Assembly: GCA_963920575.1 (NCBI GenBank) | Contig: OY986969.1 | Coordinates: 9,235,096 to 9,299,095 of the forward strand | Direction of reading: 5' to 3' | DNA: 64,000 nt | From: Narthecium ossifragum | Taxonomy: Eukaryota > Streptophyta > Magnoliopsida > Dioscoreales > Nartheciaceae | The notes under the pieces: generated by a model | The model's database searches: none | What the model was told of the DNA's origin: nothing | What the model saw: only the letters and a program-made list of their open reading frames with translations | Made by a program: the position numbers and the translations under genes | Shown: positions 43,255-54,462 of the stretch, piece by piece | How positions within the stretch are numbered: the stretch's first letter is position 1 | Layout of the letters: each line of letters begins with the position of its first letter

Positions 43255-44667
43255 TAGGGGTGAGCATTCGGTTCTCGGTTCGGTTCTCGGTTCAGAACCA
43301 AAGAACCGAACTTTTTTCGGTCCAGTTTTTTGAGAACCGAACCGAACCGAAGTTACATGAGAACCGAACCGAACCGAACTGAAATTTTCGGTTCCAAATT
43401 ATTTAAAACCGAACCGAACCAAACTAGGTAAAGAACCGAACCGAACCACAAATTTCAGTTCCAGAACCGAACCGAAATTTGCGCCGTGGGCAGCGGGGAT
43501 CGGGTGCGGGGTGGGTCGCTGGGTTCGATGGAGGCGATGAGGATATTGGAGGTCGAGCTTGGGACGGCGTCGGAGCTCCGAGGGAGAGGGAGGTCGTCCG
43601 GTTCGGCGGCGAGGCGAGGTTGGAATGGGGTGAGCTCGCTGTGGGCAGCAGGGATCGGGTGCGGGGTGGGTCGCCGGGTTCGATAGAGGCGATGAGGATC
43701 TTGAAGGTCGAGCTTGGAACGGCGTCAAAGCTCCGAGGGAGAGGGAGGTCGTCCGGTTCGGCGGCGAGGCGAGGTCGGAATGGGGTGAGCTCGCCGTGGG
43801 CAGCGGGGATCGGGTGCGGGGTGGGTCGCCGGGTTCGATGGAGGCGATGAGGATCTTGGAGGTCGAGCTTGGGACGGTGTCGGAGCTCCGAGGGAGAGGG
43901 AGGTCGTCCGGTTCGGCTGCGAGGCGAGGTTGGAATGGGGTGAGCTCGCCGTGGGCAGCGGGGATCGGGTGCGGGGTGGGTCGCCGAGTTCGATGGAGGC
44001 GATGAGGATATTGGAGGTCGAGCTTGGGACGGCGTCGGAGCTCCGAGGGAGAGGGAGGTCGTCCGGTTCGGCGGCGAGGCGAGGTCGGAATGGGGTGAGC
44101 TCGCCGTGGGCAGCGGGGATCGGGTGCGGGGTGGGTCGCCCCGTCGCCGGGTTCGATGGAGGCGATGAGGATCTTGGAGGTCAAGCTTGGGACGGTGTCG
44201 GAGCTCCGAGGGAGAGGGAGGTCGTCCGGTTCGGCGGCGAGGCGAGGTCGGAATGGGGTGAGCTCGCCGTGGGCAGCGGGGATCGGTGCGGGGTGGGTCG
44301 CCGGGTTCGATGGAGGCGATGGTCGATGGGTTCCCAGGGATCGGGTATTCGGGTGCTTGAACGCATAGAATAGGGGAGGGAGGGTGGCTGACTGCTGACT
44401 GGGTTAGCCAATATGGCAATGGACAATTGGAGTTAGTTAGACCGGCTGAGACTTAGACCATAAATCAGTATAAAAAGTTCGGTTTTTCGGTTCTGACCCG
44501 AACCGAACCGAATTTTTTTTAAAGAACCGAACCCGAACCGAACCCGAACTTTTCATACATGCAAAGAACCGAACTGAACCGAAAAACCGAAAAAACCGAA
44601 CCGAATGGACCGAACTAATTTGGTTCGGTTCGGTTCTTCGGGTTCAGTTCGGTTTTGCTCACCCCTA
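43255..44667. mobile_element. hAT-type element with internal 155-bp minisatellite
   Basis: A 1413-bp insertion begins TAGGGGTGAGCA and ends TTTTGCTCACCCCTA, flanked by an exact 8-bp duplication, GCTGCCTT (43247-43254 and 44668-44675). The subterminal 200 bp on each side are runs of GGTTCGGTTC or its complement. The middle (43480-44330) is a GC-rich tandem repeat. No transposase is present, so it is non-autonomous. Confidence 0.88.
43481..44330. repeat. 155-bp tandem repeat inside the hAT element
   Basis: The landmark GTGGGCAGCGGGGATCGG occurs at 43486, 43641, 43796, 43951, 44106 and 44269, an exact 155-bp spacing except the last, which gained 8 bp (CCGTCGCC). Because 155 is not a multiple of three, every copy shifts frame, yet the low stop density leaves long frames on both strands (331 codons on the -). 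I regard these as fortuitous. Confidence 0.92.
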
Positions 44668-44675
44668 GCTGCCTT

Positions 44676-45137
44676 ACCTGTCAGAAGGTCAAGGCAGAGC
44701 ACCAGGGAACTCCGGGGTTACTTCAGCCGCTTCCACTAGCTAAGTGGAAGTGGGAGCACATCACGATGGACTTCGTGACCTGGCTACTGAGATCTCATAG
44801 GGGGAATGACGCGATTTGGGTCATCGTTGAACGATTGACCAAATCGGCGCACTTCCTGCCTATGCGGGTGACAGACTCGACGGACAGGTTGGGCAGCTTG
44901 TACGTCAGAGAGGTGGTCAGACTACACGGAGTTCCAGTTTCTATCGTGTCAAACCGTGACCCCAGGTTCACCAGCAGGTTCTGGCGAGACTTTCAGGAGG
45001 CAGTTGACACACTCCTGACTTTCAGTACGGCTTTCCATCCGCAGACAGACGGGCAGTCAGAGCGGACGATCCAGATCTTGAAGGACATGCTGAGAGCATG
45101 TGTCCTCGACGCAGGAGGCAGCTGGGAGGAGCACGTT
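44676..45137 (+). pseudogene. Element B integrase, catalytic core first part
   Basis: It continues the HHCC finger (LTCQKVKAEHQ) and then the DDE core: WEHITMDFVTWL (first Asp), VSNRDPRFTSRFW (second Asp) and FHPQTDGQSERTIQILKDML (Glu). Spacing is normal for gypsy integrases. The core is cut at SWEEHV by solo LTR S6. Confidence 0.83.
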
Positions 45138-48100
45138 TGTCACGCCCCGACCCAGAAAACCCATCCAGATCGAGACGTGAGCCACCTAAACCTGTTTACA
45201 TCATCAAATGACGCACCAAGATATAACTGCTATGAATTTAAACAATTTAATTCCTCAAGTTCATAAAATTTTGACAGAATCCCCTTTATAATTACAGTAC
45301 AAGAAACCTATACATTTTACAATTTTACAATTTCAACGTTCTCACATTCCTCAACATTTATATCAAAGAATATTACAATATTTCTCAAATACAACTGAAT
45401 TAATAATCTTACAATTATATTCTTGAATACATCATGTTATACATCAATTAATACATCAATTTGTACATCTATGATTAAAACTGTAAATTATAAGTAGAAG
45501 AACTCTTCGACGCTCCAAGTCCTCGATCACCTCGAAATGCCACGCCATCTTCTAAAGGAACACCTGAAAGAAGGAACTGCATTGACCTGCATCGCCGATA
45601 CAGCCCAGGTAGGGTGAGCAACAATGCCCAGTAGGGTTCTACTCTACGTCGCACAGAAAGGAAGGGAAAACTGCAACTGTGTCGTTCTCCGCCTAAGTGT
45701 AAGAAATGCCAAGGGTCCCATAACCCTATCGATATCCCAAGGGCTCCCGTCATGAACCTCTCTCTTGAACATGTTACCAAGATCACCCTAAGCACCAACA
45801 GGGGAACGGTACCATGCGGGATCACCCTTACCCAAAAACAAACGAGAGGAAACAAAGACTGCGGGCTCCTGTCCAGGTACCACCCTGCCCAGTCATACCA
45901 TCTCTCGCGGGGACACACATGTCAGGGAACGCATCGACAACCATTATTAGCACTTGGCCTTGTAGACCGACACAACCTCTACATCACAAATATAGATATA
46001 TAATCCATAGTAAACTATAGCAAGAACCTCAAATGATATCCAACATAATCATTGATGACAATCACGTCCTAATTCTCGATTACCCAAACCCCGGTCTTAG
46101 GGCTAGATTCGGGCTACCCGAGAACCCCGGATCAGCGATTGAAACCATCGCCTACCACCTACCCTTAATGCTTCTAATGCAAGCAAATGCATGCAATGCT
46201 CACGCGCACAGAAATACCGAATTATAAGCATGCAACAATATGAGACCACAACATACAGGGCTAGGCATAGCCTACAGCTTGCCAGAGGGTAAATATAGCA
46301 AGGGTCTGAACAAGCGAACATACATTCTAGCATTACAACGGCACCAACAGGCCGTAAACAAGCAACATCACATTCAATCAGAATTTCGGCATTACGACGA
46401 CCTTAAACAGCCGTCCACCGAAATTCCTACAACGGGGCACACCCCCGGCCACACAGATAGTCATAACGAGCAGTTGAACAAATTAATACAAGTGGCACAC
46501 CAGCGGCCCGCTCAAAAATCTAAACATCCCAAGGCATGACTTCCTTGGTTCAACTACAAGCCTCACTTAGAGCTTAACAAATATATAAATTAGATAATCA
46601 GATAGCACGCTACAATTTGAAAGAAACATCTAAGCACGTGAAAAATCAGCGAAGGAATACACGGAGTATAATACATAGTAAAACCCAATCCATTAGCCCA
46701 AGACTTGGCAATTAAATATACTAGCATGATCCGAATTACAAATACACATGAAGCATACATGCTCATTATAGTAATCCAAATCACTTATAATTAATAGGCA
46801 TACTTCACAATCTAATTTCTAATGAGAGGAGGGTTTTGCAACTAACTAATTAGGCCGAAATTGAGGTAATTAAGTATACCAAGATCATCAAATTGAACCT
46901 GAACATGATAGTATGAAGTTATAGCCTGGCAGCAAGAGATCTACTATAGCAATAGCATAGGACCAAACCGCAAAGACCAAAGCCTCCTAGCATTTCTACA
47001 AACACCTACAGGGCATAGCCTAGAGGGATTAGAACAGGAGACTAGAAAGGAGGGGTGGGAGTCCGCGGAAGAGGTCTCCACAGGGACAGGGTGACAGCCA
47101 CGCAACACCCCTGGCGTAAGCTCTGCAAGTCCTCGGCATTTCATCAAGAGCTGGCTGGGTCAAGAGGACTTGCCATGAATCGAAGGACGAAGGCAGCAAG
47201 GCACGACCAGAAGGGAACCAATCCTGACCGAAACATGAAGAAGACACATAACAGGGGTACCTAGCCATAGCCGAAACTCCGCCACCCCTTGTTGTCATTT
47301 CGACAAATGGATGAGGGCTTAGAGCTACATGCCCTGAACCGAGGCAAGGAAGGGAGGATGCAAGCTGAGCCACGGCCACCGTGGCTGCATGGTCTAGCTC
47401 ACGATGCTCCATGAGATCCAGCCAAGGCCCGCGTTGAAGATAAATATGGGAGGAGGTCCGGTAGGCATTGGAGCACTAGAAGCCACGGGAATGTGGAAGA
47501 AGAGGGACACGATCACCAGAAGGCATGGCATCACCAAGGGAATGGAAGAAGAAGATGAACTGGTCGCCGGGAACAGAGCAAGGCGTCGCCGGAGAGAAAT
47601 GGAGGGGGAGCACCGGGAAAAGGACATTACAGCATCCAATGGGATGCAACCAAAACCAGCAATCTAGATACCCATCCATCCACCCCACACCGGAAAACCC
47701 CAAACCAAAGGGAAAGCAATCAACGCCGGTAAAACAGAGAAGAGGATCGCCGAGAAAAACCATGGAAAACAGAGCATATCATCGCCGGAAAACAGAACTT
47801 AAAATAGAAAGTAACAGGGCAACCATAGCATTCGAAAACACCCATCAATACAACCCTATTCTACTCTAGTAGAGTCCTAAACCAGGTTTAGGGAAGCAAC
47901 CCTACCTCTAGCGTCGAGCTCGCCTCCTATTCCGGCCGCGTCGTCGTCCCCGAGCTCCAAGCTCTCCGTCGGTCACGATCTCCTCCGGTCGTGGGTTTGC
48001 CGTCGCCCAACCGCGGTCGCCGTAGCCAAGGTATCCGCCGTCGGGAGAAGAAACCCCGCCGCCGGTGTCGCCTTCTCCCCTTCTCCTCCGGTCGCGACCG

Positions 48101-48499
48101 CCGGCCTTTCTTCTCTCCTCCGCCGCTCTCTCCTCTATCGATTTCTCTCTCTCCTCGGGTTAAAGAAGGCTACAGTGCCCTAAACTTGGCTTAAGCTTTT
48201 ATATCATCTATTGAATCTTCGTCTGGCCATCCGATCGCTCAAGCCTCGATCTTCGCGATCGGGCTCAGATCCCGTGATCTGGAGCACTCCTAAGGATCTA
48301 GTCAAGCACATACATCATCACAAGGCCGTGTGTGCGCTACGCGTGTGTGGAACCAACTCCACGAGGGTAATTTACCAAATTACCCCTGGAGCTGCAACGA
48401 TCACCGGGGATCGCAAAGCAAGGTCAACCGAGCCCAAACTAACAGAACCAGACCCTCGACCGACGCGGTCGGACCAGGTTGGAGGTACGGGTCCTCACA
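45138..48499 (-). mobile_element. Solo LTR S6 (-), longer divergent relative
   Basis: A 3362-bp LTR on the - strand: + coordinates start TGTCACGCCCCGACCC and end GGTCCTCACA. The duplication is ACGTT (45133-45137 and 48500-48504). The termini match the S1/B family but the interior is different and nearly 1 kb longer, with few GATCGATC palindromes. It is best read as a sister family. No internal element ends were found inside it. Confidence 0.87.
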
Positions 48500-48504
48500 A
48501 CGTT

Positions 48505-49273
48505 CCCTTGGTGGAGTTCACCTACAACAACAGCTACCAGTCCAGTCTTGGAGTAGCACCTTTCGAGGCGTTGTACGGTAGGCCGTGTCGTTCCCCAGTG
48601 TGCTGGACAGAGGTTGGAGAGGCTTCACTCACCGGTTCAGACATCGTCAGGCGGTCGTCAGAGAGGTTAGTGCAGATCAGGCAGAGGCTTCTGACGGCTC
48701 AGAGCCGGCAGAAGAGTTATGCAAATCAGAGGCGACGACCGTTGGAGTTTGCAGTCGGCGACCGAGTGTTCTTGCGAGCATCGCCGTACAGAGGTTCTGT
48801 CAGGTTTGGCAGAGGTGGTAAGTTGGCGCCTAGGTTTGTAGGGCCGTTCAAGATCCTAGAGAGGGTCGGCGATGTAGCTTACCGCCTGGATCTTCCTCAG
48901 CACATGTCTGCTGTGCACTCGACTTTCCATGTATCGATGCTGAGGAAATATCACCCAGACCCGTCTTATGTCATCAGGGTGGATGACATTGAGCTTGAGG
49001 CAGACGCGAGCTTTGTTGAGCAGCCGGTTTGAGTACTTGACCGGAGGGATCAGGTCTTGCGGGGCAAGACGATTCCCTTGGTCAAGGTACTGTGGAGGCA
49101 CAGAGGCACCGAGGAGATGACTTGGGAGCGCGAGGCGCGCATGCGGCAGGAGTTTCCGCAACTGTTTTCTTCTCGAGGTACTTCTTGTCATGTCTTCTAA
49201 TGTAGCTGTTTTGTTGTTCCGAGCCCTACCCTTATCGAATCTCAGGACGAGATTTCCTTTAAGGGTATTAGGA
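48505..49273 (+). pseudogene. Element B integrase C-terminus with degenerate chromodomain
   Basis: It resumes in frame (PLVEFTYNNSYQSSLGVAPF, then EALYGRPCRSPVCW) and runs through the integrase C-terminal domain (VGDRVFLRASPYRG, GPFKILERVGDVAYRLDLP, STFHVSMLRKYHPDP). A TGA at 49030-49032 interrupts a chromodomain-like tail (VLWRHRGTEEMTWEREARMR). The order matches Tekay-type chromoviruses. The purine tract and 3' LTR follow at once. Confidence 0.85.
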
Positions 49274-50507
49274 TGTGAGGACCTGCCCCTCTACCCCTGT
49301 GGCTCGTTGTAGACCGCAAGGGCAATTTGGTAATTGCGCCTTGTTGGTTTGTTTCACACCCGCGTGTGCACACACTTGCCTTGTTTGCGCGGAAGCTTGC
49401 CTTTGGGCAGCTGACGACCCTTGAGCGATCGATCACTCCTTGGAACGATTGATCGGACTCGTGAGTGAGTCGGTGGGTTTTAACCCGCTCGGATCGATCC
49501 GACTTGGTGTTGGGATCGATCTGGGGCGCGAGCGATCGGTCGCTCCTTGGAGCGATCGATCGGACTCGCGTCGGTGGCTTTTTCTGCTTCGCGAGGACGG
49601 CCGCCGTTGGCCGTCGCTCTCTCTTGTCAGAAGGGAAGGACTTTCCCTCCCCTCCTTCGCCTTTCTCCCCTCTTTTTCGGCTGTCCCCTCCTCCTTTCCT
49701 CCTTTTTCTCCTCCTTCCTTCTTCTTCTTTCTTCCTCTTTTTCTTCTCTCCCAACGGTTCTCCTCCCCTGTTTTTCCGCCAGCCACCTTCCCCTCCTCCG
49801 TTCTCCCTCCTCCGACAATCATTTTGGGTGTTCTAAGGCTCGTTGGATCCGTGGCAATGAGAGGAAGACTCCTGGTGTGGTTTGGAGGCTTGTTGGTGAC
49901 TGGTTGCGAGGGATCAGCCGGGTTTAGCGTTTTTCGGTAGGTTCTTCTACCTACTGTGTTCTTTAATGGGTTTCTCTAGATCTAGCCGTTGGATGTTGTT
50001 GATCTTGGTGTTGTTAGATTCCTCATCCCTAGTAGAATTTTTGATATAAGTTGCATGATATTTGGTTGAGATTTGAGTAGGATTTATGCATGATTAATCT
50101 CGGATTTTCTGATTTTCTGCTGTTCTTGAAGAATAGCCGGCTTGCGGCGAGTTTTTTGGCTTGTATGTGTATGATCTTGGGTTTTGATAAACATAAGAGT
50201 TGTAGATCTCTTCATTCGCTTTCCATTCCAGTTTAGTTCGTATTTTTCCGATTTTCCTACGAATTGTTATGAATTTATTACTGGCGGGCTGCGTTGCAGT
50301 AATTAATTGGTAAGTTAGTTTTGATTAGTGGTTTTGATTAGTGTTTTCTCGTTAATCTAACCGTTGGATGATTATGGATTTTGGATATGTTGATCCTGGT
50401 ATATACATCTACTGATAGCTAAGTTGGATCTCAAATCCGACGTCGTTTGGACATCGAATCGACGTGGTCAAATAACCTCTAGTAGAGAACTTTTGGTGTA
50501 TTAAATA
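49274..50507 (+). repeat. Element B 3' LTR, first part
   Basis: It starts TGTGAGGACC and follows the 5' LTR closely, with about 60 bp missing near 49390. GATCGATC sites lie at 49425-49560 and a CT-rich block at 49640-49810. It is interrupted at 50507 by the MULE-type element. Further parts lie at 52151-53204 and 61267-61393. Confidence 0.88.
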
Positions 50508-52150
50508 AGGGGGAATGGGTCAAACCCCCATAAGTCTAACTTATGGGGGCCAAAAACGCATCTAAACAGTTTTTCGGATAAAAACCCTGTCCACTTGGCA
50601 AACGACGCCTCCGTTAACCTATTCCTGCGAAAAAAAGCCAGTGCCGGTTTAAAACCTAGTCCTCCGTTAACCTAGCTCTTGATATCGATTTCCTTCCCCT
50701 CCCCTACCCCACTACGGCTACTCCCGCCATCCAAAACCCAGCCCAATCTCCGCCGGTTCGTAGCTCCTCTTCCCCTACCCCACTACGGCTACTCCCGCCA
50801 TCCAAAACCCAACCAGAGCACCGCCGGTTCGTAGCTCCTCTTTTCTAGCATCAAAATGGAGAAAGCTTCAGAAGCTGTTAAAGAGAAGGTACATTCGTAT
50901 CCACCTTCTTCCTTGTATAGGTCGAGTTTACTGTCATTCAATGTATTTCTATTGGGTTTTCTCTCAATGTATTTCTCTCAACTGAATGGGTTTTCTCTCA
51001 ATGTAATAGATAGAGTTTTCTCTCAAGTGAATGGGTTTTCTCTCAACTGAATGGGTTTCTTCTCAATGTAATAGATAGAGTTTTATCTCAAGTGAATGGG
51101 TTTTCTCTCAATATCATGGGTTTTCTCTCAATGTAATAGATAGAGTTTTCTCTCAATTGAATGGGTTTTCTCTAAATGGACTGGGTTTTCTCTCAATAGA
51201 TAGAGTTTTCTCTCATTGAACTGGGTTTTCTCTCATTGGAGTGAGTTTTCTCTCAATGAAATGGGTTTTCTCTCAATGAACTGGGTTTTCTCTCATTGGA
51301 ATGAGTTTTCTCTCAATGAAATGGGTTTTCTCTCAATGAACTGGGTTTTCTCTCAATGAAATGGGTTTTCTCTCAATCAACTGAGTTTTCTCTCATTGGA
51401 CTGGGTTTTCTCTCATTAGAATGAGTTTTCCCTCATTAGAATGGGTTTCCTCTCATTGGACTGGGTTTTCTCTCATTGGACTGGGTTTTCTCTCATTGGA
51501 CTAAGTTTTCTCTCATTTGATTGAGTTTTCTCTCATTTTCTCTCATTGGATTGAGTTTTCTCTCAATGGATTGAGTTTTCTCTCGTTGGATTGGCTTTTC
51601 TCTCATTGGACTGAGTTTTCTCTCATTTGATTGAGTTTTCTCTCACTGGGCGTATTCTTCCACCAGCCAAAACGTCTTCTGTTTCCCAAAAATCCTAAGT
51701 GGCCGGATATTGTCTTCGTAGATGTTGTCACCCAACCAGATGAACACCTGGGGATCGAAGCACATTATGCCATCCCATATCGGCTGCAAAACGTAGAAAA
51801 ACCACAACCTGAGGAGAGCTGGGAGGGACGGAGATAGTGAAGAAGGTCGAGAGGTAGGAGGGACCGACCTGACGAGAGCTCTGGTTCGATCAGCGATTCA
51901 GGAGACAACAGGCGGAGGAGATCCCGCAGAGGATGGCAAAGGCAGCGACAAAAACGAGTTGGAGAAAGAGGAGGCGACGGCAAGGAATTTGAGAAAGAGA
52001 CGGCGACCACAGCGAACCTAATATGCGATTTTATCGCGAACCGCGGAACAACATAACTAAACCGTTTTTGGGGTTTTCGGCATAAAACACATAAAGGGGT
52101 TTTTTAAGCAGTAAACTTTGGTTAATACGGGGGTTTAGCCAATTATCCGG
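50508..52150. mobile_element. MULE-type non-autonomous element with TTTTCTCTCA array and possible captured gene ends
   Basis: A 1643-bp insertion in the 3' LTR of B. The flanks TATTAAATA (50499-50507) and TTTTAAATA (52151-52159) form a 9-bp duplication with one change, which points to a MULE. The ends are related inverted repeats: GGAATGGGTCAAACCCCCAT on the left and, read in reverse on the right, GGATAATTGGCTAAACCCCC. Inside is a 75-85 bp phrase (CCCCACTACGGCTACTCCCG) present twice at 50705-50845. An ATG frame follows at 50856 (MEKASEAVKEK, then GTACAT), which looks like a first exon with a donor site. Then come the tandem array and a 51660-51990 segment I cannot identify. A Pack-MULE that captured gene pieces is a reasonable reading. 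Confidence 0.68.
50938..51645 (+). repeat. Minisatellite of GGGTTTTCTCTCA units
   Basis: About 30 copies of a 20-22 bp unit, (A/G)(T/G)GGGTTTTCTCTCAATGAA with variants such as TGAGTTTTCTCTCATTGGA. Higher-order blocks also occur, for example ATGGGTTTTCTCTCAATGAA followed by CTGGGTTTTCTCTCATTGGA. It begins inside the putative intron of the captured exon. Spacers are not unique, so it is not CRISPR-like. Confidence 0.92.
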
Positions 52151-53204
52151 TTTTAAATATAATATTATATGTCGAATTATAATATTATATTTCTACTGTT
52201 CATCAGCGGTTTTCGAGGTTGCTTCCCGTTGCAGGAGTCTGCAGTCGACGGTCGTGGTACCGTCGTAATGCCGGGACCCGCTGCGGATCGGCTGGCAGCG
52301 GTTAGTAGTACCGCTGCAGCGATCCGGTTGACTTGTTCGATGCCTTATCATACTGTTGCATGAGTATCTTCTATTTGTGTATGTCATAGCATGCATTGTT
52401 ATTTTATGCATTAGTTGCATTGGTTAGGGCGTGGGTGATCTTTGGGTCGCCGTCCCGAGGTTGGAAGCTCGGACTTAGCCCTAGGACCGGGGTTGGGTAG
52501 TTTGGACCCGGTTTGAATTGTAGTGTCCAGTCAAACTTGATGATAGGCTTAGATGACTGGTGCACTTGTTGCTTGATGATTGTAGAGGTCGTGTCGGCCT
52601 CAAGTCAAGTGTTGAGGGTGCCACCGGTGGTGGGTCTTGTTCTTCGGGGGGCCGGGAGGGTTAGTCCGGCCCAGGCAGTGTCTGTTCCTGCCAGTAGGGG
52701 ATCAGTGTGGGCCCAGTCCGTGTTGGGTGACCGCAGCTGGCACCCTGCGATACTAGGTGTATCCAGGATGGGCCCAATCCGTTGGGGTGACCATGGTTGG
52801 ATATGTCTAGAGACACCGGTGGGGGGTTATGGGACCCTTGTAGCACACTCGAGTCTGGCTTGAGGGCGACACTGTTGCGTTTCCCTCTTCCTTCTGTGTG
52901 TCGTAGTGTAGATCCCTACTGAGCTTAGTGCTCACACCTACCCGGGCTGCGTTTTGCAGGTGCAGGCGTCAGTATTTCTTTTGTGACCCCTACCGGGCAG
53001 TTGGTTGGCGGTGCGACGGCGCCTGGTGGACTTTGAGAGGTGGCGATCTTTACTGCTTTTATATCTTATGTTAGTTAGTCTCCTACGGGAGTAATGCTGT
53101 ATTTGGATCTTCCCCTCTCCGAGGATATGTATATTAAACACTTTGGGTTTTAAATCTGTGGTTCGAGGTTCTGCTAATAAATTGTTGTTTTAATTGGGGG
53201 TGTT
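52151..53204 (+). repeat. Element B 3' LTR, middle part
   Basis: It resumes at TTTTAAATATAATATTATAT and matches the 5' LTR from 40500 to 41550 closely. It is interrupted at 53204 by element E (target GTGTT). Confidence 0.9.
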
Positions 53205-53598
53205 TGATAGGAACCCAGTAGTGGGTCGAGCCAGAGGGCCGAGCCACGTCATGAGTAGTTTGGAGTCATGTCGTAGGATAAGTCAGTCATATTTGTATTA
53301 GTCAATTAGGAGTTGTGATTGAGTCAAGTGTAGTTATGATTGATTTAGGTTGGGTGTGAGCCCAAGTCAGTTGTTAGTCGGGTTGGATATGAGCCATTCG
53401 TTAGACGGCTACACATCCAACGGCTATGATGTTATCTAGGTATTTGAGAGTCCTAGGGTTTCTATATGCCTCTCTATAAATAGGAGGCAAGAGTCTGTAG
53501 TCCAGGCATTCAGAGAATCAATAAAGTTATTGAGGGGTTCTTCCAGCCATCAAGTGGAAATAGGGGTTTATCCAGCCATCAATTGGGTACAAGGGGTC

Positions 53599-54462
53599 TG
53601 ATACGGTTGGAAGTCCAGCTCCACCTGGGCTAGACCAACCCACGCCCAATTATGGGGCAGGGCCCACACATGGGCTAGATCCAGTTGGGACCCACGCAGG
53701 TCAGGCCCCACCCCTTGGTAGGACCCGACCTTGGACCAGGTCTCAAGCCAAAGCCGGCCTTAGGGATCCTAATCCTTAGCTGGTTACTACCTTAGTTAGT
53801 TCTTAATTGCTTTCCTAGTTGATTTCCTAGTTTGAGTCCAGTTTATGCTTTGTTTTATTAGTTCCTATTTTGAGTCCAGTTTGTTAGGGAGTTTGAGTCA
53901 TGATTGAGTCTTAGTAGGAAAGTATGGTTACTTGCTGATTAAAGTAAGGTAGTTCTCTAGTTGAAGTAGGACTCTCTTGAGGCCTCTATAAAAGGACCTC
54001 CATAGCTTGTATTAGGTTTTATGCATTGAAGAATAAAGTTAGTAGTTAAAGTAGGATATCTTAGGAGTAGTTCTAATTTAATATTCCACCACCACCAGCC
54101 CCTCCCACGTTTCTCTCTCTTTCTGGCCTTCTCCACCCGCCGGCTACCACCATCACCACCGCCGTTCGCCGCTACCAGCCACCGCTCCAATCCCGGCATC
54201 CTCCTTGGCTGCCGGCCCCCCTTCTTCCACCTCTCTTGGCGTGGATCTCCAAGAGTAACCAGCCAACCACAAGAGGATCTGCAAGGTAACCTCTTCTCTA
54301 CCGTCTCCTACCTCCAGTCTTCATCTTCCTCGTCGAATACCTAGGGTCCTTCTCCTAAAACCCTAAAGGTATCTCTCGACCTAGCCATAGATTTGGCTAA
54401 GGAAGAACTGAGACCAGGGAAGAGACTAGGTACCCGTGCCTACGAGAAGGCACGGCGTAACA
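53599..54462 (+). repeat. Element F 5' LTR
   Basis: 864 bp. Compared with the 3' LTR I see differences only at a TTAATT/TTTATT site near 53808 and a GAGTCC/GAATCC site near 53840. TATA box and poly(A) signal as given for the element. An ATG at 54393 opens the reading frame that runs on through the primer-binding site. Confidence 0.92.

Noticed and set aside
43424..44419. 331-codon open frame on the - strand
   Set aside because: It lies in the 155-bp minisatellite of the hAT element, shifts with every unit, and equally long frames exist on the + strand.
50938..51645. CRISPR-like repeat array
   Set aside because: Repeats are contiguous 20-22 bp variants without unique spacers, in a plant nuclear transposon.
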